Shown: positions 42,797 through 53,317, counted from the stretch's first letter. The stretch is 64,000 bases of DNA from JAPLDB01 sp038230515 (GCA_038230515.1 JBBRND010000024.1:1-64000), one strand, 5' to 3'. Notes: generated by a model not told the origin, from the sequence alone. Numbers and translations: made by a program.

Positions 42797-45433
42797 TTAT
42801 TTCCCGCCAATGATTTTTTTGATTTCGTTTAACTTTTGAAGTGCCTGGAGCGGAGTTAGATTATTGACATCCACTTTCAGAATTTCCTCTCGTATTTGCT
42901 CAAGCACGGGATCGTTCAATTGAAAAAAACTTAACTGCATTTCATCTTTTGAAATCTTCTTTGCTGATCGCTCACGATGTGTGTTGCGGATTTGTTCCAA
43001 TTGTTTCAGAATGTCATCAGCGCGATGAACAACTTTTGAAGGTATGCCCGCCATCTTCGCCACATGAATACCAAAGCTGTGTTCACTGCCTCCCTTTGCA
43101 AGTTTGCGTAGAAATAAAACTTTATTCTCAATCTCTTTGATGGTAACGTGATAATTTTTTATGCGCTGCATCGTTTCTTCCATCTCATTCAATTCATGAT
43201 AATGCGTAGCAAAAAGTGTTTTTGCCCGAAGTGAATGTTCGTGGATGAATTCAGCAATAGCCCATGCAATGCTTATTCCATCGTACGTGCTGGTTCCTCT
43301 TCCGATTTCATCAAGAAGAATCAAACTGCGATCAGAAAGATTATGCAAGATGCTTGCCGTTTCATTCATCTCCACCATGAAGGTTGATTCGCCCGAAGAA
43401 ATATTATCAGATGCTCCAACGCGTGAAAATATTTTATCTGTAATTCCAATTTGTGCAGCACCTGCAGGAACGAAGCAACCTGTTTGTGCAAGCAACACGA
43501 TCAATGCTGTTTGCCGCAGCATCGCGGACTTCCCCGACATGTTCGGTCCTGTGATCATGAGTATCTGCTGTGTTTCGTTGTCGAGATAAATATCGTTGGC
43601 AATGTATTTTTCTCCGAGCTGCAATCGCTTTTCAATTACAGGATGTCTTCCGTTTTTTATGTCAATCACAAAACTGTCGTTCACATGCGGCCGCACATAT
43701 TCGTTCTCTGACGCAACCTGGGCAAAAGAAGAAAGGCAATCTAATTTTGCCAGCAACGCTGCATTGTGCTGAACGGGTTTGATGTATTCGAAACATGACT
43801 GCACAAGTTCATTAAAGAGTTTTGTTTCGAGTGCAAGAATTTTTTCTTCGGAACCAAGAATCTTTTCTTCGTAATGTTTTAATTCTTCTGTAATGTATCG
43901 TTCAGCATTTGTTAGCGTTTGTTTACGTATCCATTCAGAAGGAACTTTGTTCTTGTGAACATTCGTAACTTCAATATAATATCCATACACATTATTGAAG
44001 CCAACTTTCAATGAAGTAATTCCTGTAAGTTCTGACTCGCGTTTTTGTATCTGTAACAAATAATCTTTTCCGTGATATGCGATCTCGCGCAACTCGTCAA
44101 GTTCAGGAGACACACCCGCATTCATCGCCATTCCTTTCATGACCGTTGCAGGCGGATCGGGATGAATTTCTTTCAGAATTTTATCGCGAAGGATGGTACA
44201 TGGATTCAATTGATCGGCAATAATTCGGACGGAAGAATTATCACATTCTCCGCATTCTGTTTTTAATTTTGAAATAACATCGAGGGAACGCTGCAATTGC
44301 TGAATATCCCGCGGACCGGCTTTGCCGAGTGCAACTCTTGAAATCAACCGTTCAAGATCGCCAACCTGTTTGAGATTGTTTGAAATAGTTGTTCTAGTTT
44401 CCTGGTGATGCAAAAAATAATTTACTGTTTCTTGTCTCTCTTCAATCGCATGAATGTCTTTCAACGGAAGCAACAGCCAGCGTTTCATTAACCGGCTTCC
44501 CATTGGAGTAACTGTTTTATCAATTACATCAAGAAGTGTTACTGCATTTTCATTTGCAGAAGAAACCAACTCCAGATTACGAATAGTGAAACGATCGAGC
44601 CACACATAATTTTCTTCCGCAATTCTTGAAATGGCGGTGATGTGTTTCAGTTGACCTTGTCTCGTATCACTTACATAGTGAAGCGCTGCACCCGCAGCAA
44701 TGACGGCCGCATCGAGTTCGTCAATTCCAAATCCTTTTAAAGAAGAAACTTCAAAATGTTTGCACAGTTGTTCGCGGGCATAATCATTTTGAAATATCCA
44801 TTCGTCAAGTGCGAAGTTGTAATAGGTACTTCCAAACTGTTCGTTGAATTCTTTCTTCCTGTTTTTCTGAAAAACAATTTCGTTGGGCTGAAAATTCTGT
44901 ATGAGTTTATCTGCATGTTCTTTTGTTCCCTGCGAAACAAAAAATTCTCCGGTGGAAATATCAATGAAAGCAACGCCACACTTTTTTCCGTCATCATAAA
45001 GGGAACATAGAAAATTATTTTTTCTATGTTCGAGAATTTTATCGTTGGATGAAACTCCGGGGGTTACCAATTCCGTAACTCCCCGTTTCACAATCTTCTT
45101 TGTCAGCTTTGGATCTTCCAACTGGTCGCAGATTGCAACTCGATGTCCCGCTCGAACTAACTTTGGTAAATAAGTATCGAGTGAATGATACGGAAAGCCC
45201 GCCAGCTCAATGAAGGTTCCTTTCCCGTTTGCTCTTCGTGTAAGAACAATTCCCAAAACTTTTGAAGCGCGCACTGCATCTTCGCCAAACGTTTCATAAA
45301 AATCGCCCACGCGAAGCAGCAATAATGCATCAGGATATTTTTGCTTGATGCCATAGTACTGTTTCATCAAAGGAGTTTCTACTTCTTTTGCCTGAGTTAT
45401 TTTTTCTTCTAATATTTCTATTTCCGATCCCAT
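42797..45433 (-). CDS. mutS: DNA mismatch repair protein MutS
   Basis: A full-length 878-residue MutS. The N-terminal mismatch-sensing domain has VGDFYETFGEDA (Phe-x-Glu), then connector, lever and clamp. The C-terminal ATPase has TGPNMSGKSAMLRQ near 625, LLDEIGRGTSTYDG and ATHYHEL. It recognises mismatches and recruits MutL. The first core gene right of the tRNA cluster. Confidence 0.97.
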   Translation of the reverse strand: MGSEIEILEEKITQAKEVETPLMKQYYGIKQKYPDALLLLRVGDFYETFGEDAVRASKVLGIVLTRRANGKGTFIELAGFPYHSLDTYLPKLVRAGHRVAICDQLEDPKLTKKIVKRGVTELVTPGVSSNDKILEHRKNNFLCSLYDDGKKCGVAFIDISTGEFFVSQGTKEHADKLIQNFQPNEIVFQKNRKKEFNEQFGSTYYNFALDEWIFQNDYAREQLCKHFEVSSLKGFGIDELDAAVIAAGAALHYVSDTRQGQLKHITAISRIAEENYVWLDRFTIRNLELVSSANENAVTLLDVIDKTVTPMGSRLMKRWLLLPLKDIHAIEERQETVNYFLHHQETRTTISNNLKQVGDLERLISRVALGKAGPRDIQQLQRSLDVISKLKTECGECDNSSVRIIADQLNPCTILRDKILKEIHPDPPATVMKGMAMNAGVSPELDELREIAYHGKDYLLQIQKRESELTGITSLKVGFNNVYGYYIEVTNVHKNKVPSEWIRKQTLTNAERYITEELKHYEEKILGSEEKILALETKLFNELVQSCFEYIKPVQHNAALLAKLDCLSSFAQVASENEYVRPHVNDSFVIDIKNGRHPVIEKRLQLGEKYIANDIYLDNETQQILMITGPNMSGKSAMLRQTALIVLLAQTGCFVPAGAAQIGITDKIFSRVGASDNISSGESTFMVEMNETASILHNLSDRSLILLDEIGRGTSTYDGISIAWAIAEFIHEHSLRAKTLFATHYHELNEMEETMQRIKNYHVTIKEIENKVLFLRKLAKGGSEHSFGIHVAKMAGIPSKVVHRADDILKQLEQIRNTHRERSAKKISKDEMQLSFFQLNDPVLEQIREEILKVDVNNLTPLQALQKLNEIKKIIGGK

Positions 45434-45498
45434 CGAATAACGAATAATTTACGAAAGTACGAATTACGAATCGTCTCTATTGCTTTCTTTGCAAGATC

Positions 45499-46029
45499 AT
45501 GAAAAAAATTTCAAACGCTGATCTCGGCAGGAAGAATGTTGAGGAATTTAAGTCATCATCCAAAACTTCCGTCATTATTGTGCTTGACAATGTGCGGAGC
45601 TTGCACAATGTGGGCAGCGTATTTCGAACAGCTGATGCTTTTCTGTGCGAGGCAATTTATTTGTGCGCCATCACCGCCACACCGCCACACCGCGAAATTG
45701 AAAAGACAGCATTGGGTGCAACAGAATCTGTTCGGTGGAAATATTTTAAAACTACTCTTGAAGCGATTAATGAATTATTATCAATGAAATATGAATTGAT
45801 TGCTGTCGAGCAGGTAGAAGGAGGAATTGTAATCGAAAATTTTTTTCCGGGGAAAGAAAAAAAATACGCGATTATTTTCGGGCATGAGATGAATGGAGTG
45901 AGTGACGAGGTGATGGAAAAAGTAAAAACTGCAATCGAAATTCCTCAATACGGAATCAAACACTCGCTTAATATTTCAGTCTGTGTCGGAATTGTGATTC
46001 ATGATTTCTTCGTTAAACTCAATAAATAA
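45499..46029 (+). CDS. TrmH/SpoU-family RNA 2'-O-methyltransferase
   Basis: A 176-residue SPOUT methylase with the three motifs: NVGSVFRTADAF, IIFGHEMNGVS, and IPQYGIKHSLNISVCVGI. Modifies a tRNA or rRNA ribose; target not predictable. Divergent from mutS; ends at a bidirectional terminator. Confidence 0.9.
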   Translation: MKKISNADLGRKNVEEFKSSSKTSVIIVLDNVRSLHNVGSVFRTADAFLCEAIYLCAITATPPHREIEKTALGATESVRWKYFKTTLEAINELLSMKYELIAVEQVEGGIVIENFFPGKEKKYAIIFGHEMNGVSDEVMEKVKTAIEIPQYGIKHSLNISVCVGIVIHDFFVKLNK

Positions 46030-46067
46030 ACCTCAGCCCCCCGAAGTTAGATTCGCGGCTGAGGTTT
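46028..46067. terminator. Bidirectional terminator between trmH-like and ompA-like genes
   Basis: AAACCTCAGCC with GGCTGAGGTTT, an 11-bp perfect stem between convergent genes. Confidence 0.85.
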
Positions 46068-46083
46068 ATGGGTGTGAATAAAA

Positions 46084-47553
46084 CTATTGAGTTACTTTAA
46101 AATCAACTCTGCGGTTCATCGAATGGTCCTGAGTTATCGGATCTTCCTTTCCTTTAGTTACTACATTCAGACGGGAAGCATCAATGTTGTATCGTTTTGT
46201 CAGGTGCTCTTTCACAGATTCTGCCCTCTTTTCCCCTAATGTCTTGTTATAATTTTCCGTTGCGCGAGTATCACAATTTCCAATTACATCGAACTTTATA
46301 CTTGGATTGTTTTTCAAAACCAATGCGATGTCAGCAAGCTGTTCATAAAATTTCGGAGTTACAACCGCACTATTCACATCAAAGAAAACCGAAGGAATAT
46401 AACCCGTAACTACAGTCGAAGCAATGGCCCCCGGACCGGTAGTTGGAATGGTAATGCCAGTTCCGGTAACCAAAGTTCCCTTCGGAGTGTTTGGCTCCAT
46501 ATCACGGCTGTCAGGAATGCCATCACCATCAGCATCTAGTTCGCGACCTTGAGCGTCAACTTTTGCTCCCTTTGCAGAGAACGGCTCAGCGTCTAGATAA
46601 TCTGGTACCCCATCACCGTCAGTATCAACGGCAGTTCCATCACCATAAACTTTTACACCCTCTGGAGTTGAAGAATCTTTATCAAACATATCTGCAACCC
46701 CGTCTTTATCTTTATCACCACTCATCATGTCAACCTTGTCCTTAGTATCATACAAGTCTGTATAAATTGTTTGAAGCGGATTTACCCACTCAATGGTTTT
46801 TTCTTTCTTGCCGATGTGATATGTAACACCAAGGTTTATATAGCTGTAATCATCATCATTGGAAAGAATTCTCGTATATCCGTCTAATTTATCTGACCGA
46901 GTTGTTCGAAAAGAATATTCGAGACTCGCAGAAAATTTCTTTGCAAAGCGGTAGCGTACTCCGACTCCAAATGGAACGATCAATTCTGTTGCAGGAGTAA
47001 AATAGTGGGAGGTGTCAATACCCGAAGTTTGAACAAGAATATTATAATTAAGAGATCTATCACCATTGCCTATCGTGTTCTTAGCAGTAAAATTTATAAG
47101 CCCAATTCCTACGTAGGCATAAAGACCAAAATTGGGTGAACGTTTTAAAAAACCGATATTACCGATGTGTGCAACTGCATTAATAGTAAAATCATAATTA
47201 ACATCAGTTGTATAACCAAAATAAGGATTTATATTAGATTGACCTTTGAGCGTGGCGTGTATAAACTGAGCCTGAAGAGCAAAGTTGTGAGAAAAAAATT
47301 TAGAAACGTTCAATCCAAATCCTAGCTGGCTTTTGTACGTAGAAGAGTTTATATCGCTAGCCGCAATATCCGTATTTGGATAAGTCACTCCCAAATGCAA
47401 ACCAACTTCCCAAGTATTGTAGTCTTTTGCTTTAGGAAGGCGGTCAACGCCAGAAACAGTAGTGGTTGTTTGGGTTGCGGTCTCTGTTTGTGCCAGCAAG
47501 TCGGCAGAAGAAGCGCTAAGAAGGAATGCAAATGCGACAGTAGATAATCTCAT
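46084..47553 (-). CDS. OmpA-family outer membrane protein with type 3 repeats
   Basis: A 489-residue protein. Signal peptide (residues 1-22, ending LLAQ), an N-terminal eight-stranded barrel (about 45-260), four thrombospondin type 3 calcium-binding repeats (DKDKDGVADMFD, DTDGDGVPDYLD, DADGDGIPDSRD), and a C-terminal OmpA peptidoglycan-binding domain (FDVNSAVVTPKFYEQL, VIGNCDTRATENYN, LGEKRAESVKEHL). Links outer membrane to the wall. A consensus promoter lies upstream. Confidence 0.93.
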   Translation of the reverse strand: MRLSTVAFAFLLSASSADLLAQTETATQTTTTVSGVDRLPKAKDYNTWEVGLHLGVTYPNTDIAASDINSSTYKSQLGFGLNVSKFFSHNFALQAQFIHATLKGQSNINPYFGYTTDVNYDFTINAVAHIGNIGFLKRSPNFGLYAYVGIGLINFTAKNTIGNGDRSLNYNILVQTSGIDTSHYFTPATELIVPFGVGVRYRFAKKFSASLEYSFRTTRSDKLDGYTRILSNDDDYSYINLGVTYHIGKKEKTIEWVNPLQTIYTDLYDTKDKVDMMSGDKDKDGVADMFDKDSSTPEGVKVYGDGTAVDTDGDGVPDYLDAEPFSAKGAKVDAQGRELDADGDGIPDSRDMEPNTPKGTLVTGTGITIPTTGPGAIASTVVTGYIPSVFFDVNSAVVTPKFYEQLADIALVLKNNPSIKFDVIGNCDTRATENYNKTLGEKRAESVKEHLTKRYNIDASRLNVVTKGKEDPITQDHSMNRRVDFKVTQ

Positions 47554-47595
47554 AGGTTTCAGTTTTTATTCAGAGTTAGTTGAGTTTATTCGTTG

Positions 47596-47626
47596 GCAAA
47601 ATTAGTAATCTAATAACATGATGCAA
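47596..47626 (-). promoter_or_regulatory. Consensus Bacteroidota promoter of ompA-like gene
   Basis: Minus strand TTG (47624-47626), exactly 19 bases, then TAATTTTGC (47596-47604). This matches TTG-N19-TAnnTTTGC and gives a leader of about 36 bases. Confidence 0.8.
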
Positions 47627-47678
47627 ATCAAAATTCAATTTTGGAGGCAAACTGAATTTTAAATAAACGCTTAGGAAA

Positions 47679-48323
47679 TTATTTCAAGTCAAAACGGTGC
47701 AATCCATTTGAGAAATCGCTTCTCATTAACTCAATAATTTTCACATAATCATTTTCATTTGAAACAAAATCAAGATAATTAGAATCAACGACTACAATTT
47801 TCATGGCGGGTTGTGTTTTAAAAAATTCCCAGTATCCCTGCTCCAACTTTTCGAGATACTCGTCTTTGATATTTGCTTCATATTCGCGTCCGCGCTTTCG
47901 AATGTTTTGTTTCAACAAAGGAATATCTTTATGAAGATAAACGAGCAAATCTGGTTTTGGTAAGGTTGGATTAATAATGCTGAAAAGTTTCTGATACAAA
48001 TCAAGTTCATCATCTTTGAGAGTAATACTTGCAAAGATGACAGATTTGCTTAAGAGGTAATCCGAAACCGTTTGTTGGTGGAAGAGTTCCAGATTCGATA
48101 AATCATTTTTCAGTTGTGAATACCTGTCGGCAAGAAAAGAGAGCTCAAGAGGAAAAGCATAGCGTGGTTGATTTTCATAAAACTTCGGCAGGAATGGATT
48201 ATCGGCAAATCGCTCGAGGATAAGGCGAGTGTTGTAATCACGCGCAATACGAGAAGCAAGAGAAGTTTTTCCGGTGCCGATGTTTCCTTCAATTACAATG
48301 TAATCGTACTTTAATTTATTCAT
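47679..48323 (-). CDS. Deoxynucleoside kinase
   Basis: A 214-residue salvage kinase with P-loop EGNIGTGKTSLA (residues 12-23) and FLADRYSQL, with the lid RKRGREYE. It phosphorylates deoxyadenosine, deoxycytidine or deoxyguanosine. Its start overlaps the folK stop by 4 bases. Confidence 0.9.
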   Translation of the reverse strand: MNKLKYDYIVIEGNIGTGKTSLASRIARDYNTRLILERFADNPFLPKFYENQPRYAFPLELSFLADRYSQLKNDLSNLELFHQQTVSDYLLSKSVIFASITLKDDELDLYQKLFSIINPTLPKPDLLVYLHKDIPLLKQNIRKRGREYEANIKDEYLEKLEQGYWEFFKTQPAMKIVVVDSNYLDFVSNENDYVKIIELMRSDFSNGLHRFDLK

Positions 48324-48817
48324 TCGCGCGAAATTGTTCTTAGTTTTTCTACGGAAGATTGATCAATTACAAAGGAAAGGAGTTCAGCAACTTTTTTCTG
48401 AAATACAGGATGAACTTTTTGCGGAAGAATTTCTGCAAGAGGGACAAGAACAAATTTTCTCTCGTGCAGATGCAGATGCGGAATGATTAAGTTTTCATCT
48501 TCAATTATTTCAGCATTAAAAAAAAGAATGTCAATGTCGATTATGCGCGGCTCCCATTTTTGTTTTCGTTCGCGTCCCATTTTTTTTTCGATAGAAAGAA
48601 TTTCATTCATCATTTTATCAGAAGGGAAATCCGTTGCCACTTCAATTACCTGATTGTAAAAAGCAGGTTGATTTGCGTTTCCCCACGGTTCTGTTAGGTA
48701 AACGGATGATCGCTGAAGTATCACGCAGCCGATTGATTGCAATTCTTCCAGTACACGATTCAGGTTTTCTTCGCATTTTCCAATGTTACTTCCCAATGAC
48801 AAGACAATTGTATTCAT
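48320..48817 (-). CDS. folK: 6-hydroxymethyl-7,8-dihydropterin pyrophosphokinase
   Basis: 165 residues with SLGSNIGKCEENL at the start, EPWGNANQPAFYNQV, and the signature KWEPRIIDIDILFF. Transfers pyrophosphate from ATP in folate synthesis. Operon with the deoxynucleoside kinase. Confidence 0.95.
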   Translation of the reverse strand: MNTIVLSLGSNIGKCEENLNRVLEELQSIGCVILQRSSVYLTEPWGNANQPAFYNQVIEVATDFPSDKMMNEILSIEKKMGRERKQKWEPRIIDIDILFFNAEIIEDENLIIPHLHLHERKFVLVPLAEILPQKVHPVFQKKVAELLSFVIDQSSVEKLRTISRE

Positions 48818-48958
48818 CTAAATATTTCTTTCAAATTGAGGACAAAGAAATAAAAATTAAAGACGCAATACTTGAAACAGACAACACTTTCCAATTTGTA
48901 TATTCGCGCCTCAATTACGAGGTGAATTTTCAACCCAAACCTCAAACCGAAAACCTCA

Positions 48959-50722
48959 ATGAAACAATTCTTCAAATTTATGTTTGCCTCCATGTTAGGA
49001 ATGATTCTCGCATGGGTACTTGTTTTTTTTCTTGGCATCTTTATTATTTCCGGAATCATTTCTTCGGCAAGCGATAAAGAAGTGATAGTTGCCGATCATT
49101 CAGTGCTGGAAATCTCTCTTGAAAATCCACTGAAGGAACGCACGTCTAAAAATCCGTTTGATGATTTGAATTTCAATTTTTCTAAAAAGCGCGATCTCGG
49201 TTTGAACGACATTCTGAAAAATATTGACAAAGCGAAATCAGATAATCACATCAAAGGAATTTTTCTAAATCTTTCTTCCGTTTCTGCCGGCTTGGCGCAG
49301 TTGGAAGAAATACATAATGCGTTAAATGACTTTAAATCTTCAAAGAAATTTATTTACGCTTACAGTGAAGATTACAATCAGGCAAGTTATTACCTCGCTT
49401 CAGTCGCAGATTCAATATATCTGAATCCGCAGGGAAGCTTCGACTGGCATGGATTGCGTTCCGAAGTGATGTTTCTAAAAGGGGCGTTAGAGAAATTGGA
49501 AATAGAACCCGAAGTAATCCGGCATGGAAAATTTAAAAGCGCTGTTGAGCCATTCATTAATGATAAAATGAGTCCGGAGAATCGCGCCCAGATTTCTCAA
49601 CTCATTCACGCCATCTGGAATTATTACGTGGCGCAGGTTGCGGAAAGCCGTCATCTTGATGAACAAACTATTCAGGATGCGGCTTTCAATATGATCGTTC
49701 GTACTCCTGAAAAAGCAGTTGAATTAAAATTGGTTGACAAACTTGCGTACGATGATGAAGTACAAAGTGCACTGAAGAAAGCAAGTGGAATAGGGGAGAA
49801 GGACAAAGTAAAATTTATGGCACTCAAGAAATATGACAAAGCATTTGGAGCATCAAAACCTTTTTCAAATAAAAAGATTGCGGTCATTTATGCAATAGGA
49901 GAAATTCACGGAGGTGATGGCGATGAAAACACAATTGGTTCAGATAAAATTTCTGCAACTATACGCAAAGCACGACTTGATACAAGCATTAAAGCCATTG
50001 TGCTCCGCGTAAATTCTCCTGGCGGTAGCGCGCTTGCATCAGATGTTATCTGGCGCGAAATGTTGTTGGCGAAAAAAGCCAAACCTGTTATTGTTTCCAT
50101 GAGTGATGTTGCAGCTTCAGGCGGATATTACATTTCATGCGCTGCTGATACTATCGTGTGTGAACCAAATACAATTACAGGAAGCATTGGCGTTTTTGGT
50201 TTGATGTTCAATGCGGAGAAATTATTGAACAACAAACTCGGAATTACTTTTGATACGGTAAAAACCGGACGTTTTGGAGGAATTGGTTCTATTACGCACC
50301 CGCTTACTGCCGAAGAGCGCGACATTGTTCAGCAGGAAGTAGAACGGATTTATGACACGTTCATCACTCACGTTTCTGAAGGAAGAAATATTTCCAAAGC
50401 AGAAGTTGACAGCATTGGTCAAGGCAGAGTGTGGAGCGGTGTGGATGCAAAACGCCTTGGGCTTGTTGATGTACTCGGAGGAATAAACACTGCGATTGAA
50501 ATTGCAGCGAAGAAAGCGCATCTCGATAACTACCGGACTGTTTCCTTACCGGAACCTGAAGATGTTTTTAAAAAACTTTTGGAGGATTTTTCTGACGATG
50601 CAAGTATTAAATCAGCAAAGAAAAATTTTGGTGAGATTTATTCTTACTACGAGCAGGTACATTCTCTTCTTGGTCAGCAGGGAGTTTTGGCAAGGATGCC
50701 TTTTGAAATAAGTGTTCATTGA
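48959..50722 (+). CDS. sppA: Signal peptide peptidase SppA (67K type)
   Basis: A 587-residue membrane-anchored protease, with an N-terminal anchor (FASMLGMILAWVLVFFLGIF) and two S49 repeats. Catalytic Ser in SDVAASGGYYIS near residue 385, and Lys in the first repeat near residue 200 (HGKFKSAVEPF). Degrades leftover signal peptides in the inner membrane. Confidence 0.93.
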   Translation: MKQFFKFMFASMLGMILAWVLVFFLGIFIISGIISSASDKEVIVADHSVLEISLENPLKERTSKNPFDDLNFNFSKKRDLGLNDILKNIDKAKSDNHIKGIFLNLSSVSAGLAQLEEIHNALNDFKSSKKFIYAYSEDYNQASYYLASVADSIYLNPQGSFDWHGLRSEVMFLKGALEKLEIEPEVIRHGKFKSAVEPFINDKMSPENRAQISQLIHAIWNYYVAQVAESRHLDEQTIQDAAFNMIVRTPEKAVELKLVDKLAYDDEVQSALKKASGIGEKDKVKFMALKKYDKAFGASKPFSNKKIAVIYAIGEIHGGDGDENTIGSDKISATIRKARLDTSIKAIVLRVNSPGGSALASDVIWREMLLAKKAKPVIVSMSDVAASGGYYISCAADTIVCEPNTITGSIGVFGLMFNAEKLLNNKLGITFDTVKTGRFGGIGSITHPLTAEERDIVQQEVERIYDTFITHVSEGRNISKAEVDSIGQGRVWSGVDAKRLGLVDVLGGINTAIEIAAKKAHLDNYRTVSLPEPEDVFKKLLEDFSDDASIKSAKKNFGEIYSYYEQVHSLLGQQGVLARMPFEISVH

Positions 50723-50740
50723 TTAACATCAATACTTGCG

Positions 50741-51646
50741 ATGAATTCTGAAGTTGAAAATACGTTACCACAAAATGCGAGAGCTGGAAATGCTTCTGTA
50801 AGTATTCTTGATGAATCTCTTTTTACTGGTGAGAAGAAGCAATACAATCTTTTTTGTTCCGTTGATGCAGAGTTTATCAGCATTGCAGCGGTTGATGCTG
50901 CTCAGATGAAGTTCGTGGGCTTTGAAGGTTTTCATTTTCCGAAAGGATTGAGTGATGAGCAACTCTCTGCTAAAATAACTTCGCTTGCCGAGCAAAGCTC
51001 CATTCTAAAGAAAGTTGACTTCAGAAATGTATCTGTTCAGGTTTCTAATTCACTTTTTACTTTTATTCCGAAAGCATTATTTAAAAAGGAAGACGCAGAG
51101 CAATATTATTATTTCAATCATCAATCTGTTGATGGAATTCAGATTCATCATGAATTGATTCGCGCGTATGATATGGTGAATATTTTTTCGGTTCCAGAAA
51201 AAATAAATGTAGGAGTGAAAAAATTATTTGAGCAGTTTACTTTTCACCATCATCTTTCCTCCTTACTTGAGGCAGCAAAGTTTCATACGCAAAAGCAAGT
51301 GGGAAAAGTGTTGTTTGTTCACATCCATTCTTCAAGTATTGATGTTGTTGTGACTGAAGAGCGAAAACTCCTTTTAGCTAATTCATTTTCTTTTAAGAGT
51401 GTGGAAGACGCATTGTATTTTGTGTTGATGGTGTGCGAGCACCTAGCTCTCAATCCTGAGAAAATTCCTGTTGTTCTTTCGGGAGAAATCGAAAAAGCTT
51501 CTGCGTTGAGTAATCTCCTGCACAAATACATTCGCAACATTGAGTTGAGCGAGCGAATCAAGACGGTGGAATTCACGTATGGTTTTGATCAACTGCCCGC
51601 GCATTTTTATCATTCAGCATTCAGTCACATTCTGTGCGAATTATAA
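50741..51646 (+). CDS. DUF3822 family protein
   Basis: A 301-residue protein with an actin-like fold layout (NLFCSVDAEFISIAAVD, GKVLFVHIHSSSIDVVV, IPVVLSGEIEKASAL). This family is common in Bacteroidota beside rsmD and coaD, as here; role unknown. Its end overlaps rsmD by 13 bases. Confidence 0.85.
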   Translation: MNSEVENTLPQNARAGNASVSILDESLFTGEKKQYNLFCSVDAEFISIAAVDAAQMKFVGFEGFHFPKGLSDEQLSAKITSLAEQSSILKKVDFRNVSVQVSNSLFTFIPKALFKKEDAEQYYYFNHQSVDGIQIHHELIRAYDMVNIFSVPEKINVGVKKLFEQFTFHHHLSSLLEAAKFHTQKQVGKVLFVHIHSSSIDVVVTEERKLLLANSFSFKSVEDALYFVLMVCEHLALNPEKIPVVLSGEIEKASALSNLLHKYIRNIELSERIKTVEFTYGFDQLPAHFYHSAFSHILCEL

Positions 51647-52164
51647 GCGGCATCTTTGGCGGAAGGAATATTTCAACTCCGGAAAATCTTCCGGTTCGTC
51701 CGACAACTGATTTTGCAAAATCCGGATTATTCAACATTCTTAATAACTACATTGATTTTGAAAGCATCTCAGTTCTCGATTTGTTTTGCGGAACAGGAAA
51801 TATCAGCTTTGAATTTGCTTCACGCGGAGCGAAAGAAATTATTTGCGTGGATGAGCATGCAGGATGTTTGAAATTCATCAAAGAATTTTCGGAGAAATTA
51901 TCCATCTCAGGAATTTCGACAATGAAGTCAGATGCATTCAAATTTGTGGAGCATTGCGAGCGGAAGTTCGATCTCATCTTTGCCGACCCTCCGTTTGATT
52001 CAACAGAAACAGATCGTCTTCTGGAGATGATTCTTGAAAAGAAAATGTTGAATGAAGACGGATGGCTGATTGTGGAGCATCAATCAAAACGTATACTGAA
52101 AGCTGAAGTGCATCCGTGGCAGATCAGGAAATATGGAAATTGTTCATTCAGTATCTACAAATAG
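51634..52164 (+). CDS. rsmD: 16S rRNA (guanine966-N2)-methyltransferase RsmD
   Basis: 176 residues from a GTG start. IISGIFGGRNISTPE, FAKSGLFNIL, LDLFCGTGNISFEFASRG (SAM site) and the catalytic FADPPFD. Coupled to the DUF3822 gene by overlap. Confidence 0.93.
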   Translation: MRIISGIFGGRNISTPENLPVRPTTDFAKSGLFNILNNYIDFESISVLDLFCGTGNISFEFASRGAKEIICVDEHAGCLKFIKEFSEKLSISGISTMKSDAFKFVEHCERKFDLIFADPPFDSTETDRLLEMILEKKMLNEDGWLIVEHQSKRILKAEVHPWQIRKYGNCSFSIYK

Positions 52165-52245
52165 TTTGTACTAATCTCACAATTCGTATATTCGTAAAAG
52201 ATTAGTTATTCGATGGGGTAATTCCTCCGTCATAAATAAATTCAC

Positions 52246-52704
52246 ATGAGCAACATTGCGGTATTCCCCGGCTCTTTCGATCCCATTACCAAAGGGCATG
52301 AAAGCATTGTAAGGCGTGCGCTTCCTATCTTCGATGAAATTGTAATCGGCATCGGTTACAACACAAACAAAAATTATTTTTTTTCGCAAGAGCGCAGAGA
52401 ACATTTCATCAAAAAAACTTTTGCTGACGAAAAGAAAATAAAAGTAGCCCTCTATAGTGGACTTACAGTAAACTACTGCAAAGAGATCGGAGCGCGCTAT
52501 ATCCTTCGCGGACTGCGCACGTCAGCGGACTATGAATTTGAACGGGCAATCGCTCAAATGAACAAAGCAATGAATCCTGATGTGGAAACAATTTTCCTGG
52601 TTTCTGATCCTGCACTCAGTCACATATCTTCCACGATTGTGCGCGACATCCTTTTGTATCAGGGAGATATTTCTCCGTTTGTACCGGAGGGAGTTACGAT
52701 TTAA
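52246..52704 (+). CDS. coaD: Phosphopantetheine adenylyltransferase
   Basis: 152 residues. VFPGSFDPITKGHESIV (TKGH nucleotide site), RGLRTSADYEFE, and SHISSTIVRD. Fourth step of coenzyme A synthesis. Its 3' end overlaps the convergent nudix gene by 11 bases. Confidence 0.95.
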   Translation: MSNIAVFPGSFDPITKGHESIVRRALPIFDEIVIGIGYNTNKNYFFSQERREHFIKKTFADEKKIKVALYSGLTVNYCKEIGARYILRGLRTSADYEFERAIAQMNKAMNPDVETIFLVSDPALSHISSTIVRDILLYQGDISPFVPEGVTI

Positions 52705-53317
52705 GCTTCAAAATGTTCTGAAGGAGTTCTCCGATAGAAGAATATGTATTCTTCACTACCACATTTTTTATTTGCTGTTCAGTCATCCATTCTGCTTTCG
52801 TAATGTCTTCTTCCATTTGAGGGATTAGCTTCTGAGATTTTGTTTTCATCAAATACCAATGTGTCTTTTTTAAAATTCGTTTTCCTTTTTCTGAATAGGT
52901 ATGAAAAGTTTTATTGAGTGGTTTACTGATTTCTAGATTACTTATTCCACATTCTTCTTCCACTTCGCGTATGCCCGCCTGTTCCGGAGTTTCATCATAG
53001 TCGAGTTTGCCTTTTGGTAAATCCCATTTTCCTTTTCTGAAGATGAGTAGGTATTCATTCTTTTCATTCATCACCAATCCGCCTGATGCTTCTATCAACG
53101 TGCAGTAGGAAATAAAAAGCTGCCATGATACATCGGGACTTGCGGTGAGATAAATAAATCCCGGATGGTTTTTTGTTTCTTCCAATTCGATTATGGCATC
53201 TTTCACACTCATTTCTTTTTCAGCGATGAAAATACTTTGAGTGTTTCCTTTCCATTCATCTGCTTCATAAGCATTAACGAATCGGAAGGGTTTATCTTTT
53301 ACAAAAACGAAATGCAT
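52694..53317 (-). CDS. Nudix hydrolase
   Basis: 207 residues. The nudix box GKLDYDETPEQAGIREVEEECGI matches GX5EX7REUXEEXGU at about residues 118-140. An extra N-terminal domain of about 75 residues (FVKDKPFRFVNAYEADEW). Substrate unknown. Confidence 0.9.
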   Translation of the reverse strand: MHFVFVKDKPFRFVNAYEADEWKGNTQSIFIAEKEMSVKDAIIELEETKNHPGFIYLTASPDVSWQLFISYCTLIEASGGLVMNEKNEYLLIFRKGKWDLPKGKLDYDETPEQAGIREVEEECGISNLEISKPLNKTFHTYSEKGKRILKKTHWYLMKTKSQKLIPQMEEDITKAEWMTEQQIKNVVVKNTYSSIGELLQNILKLKS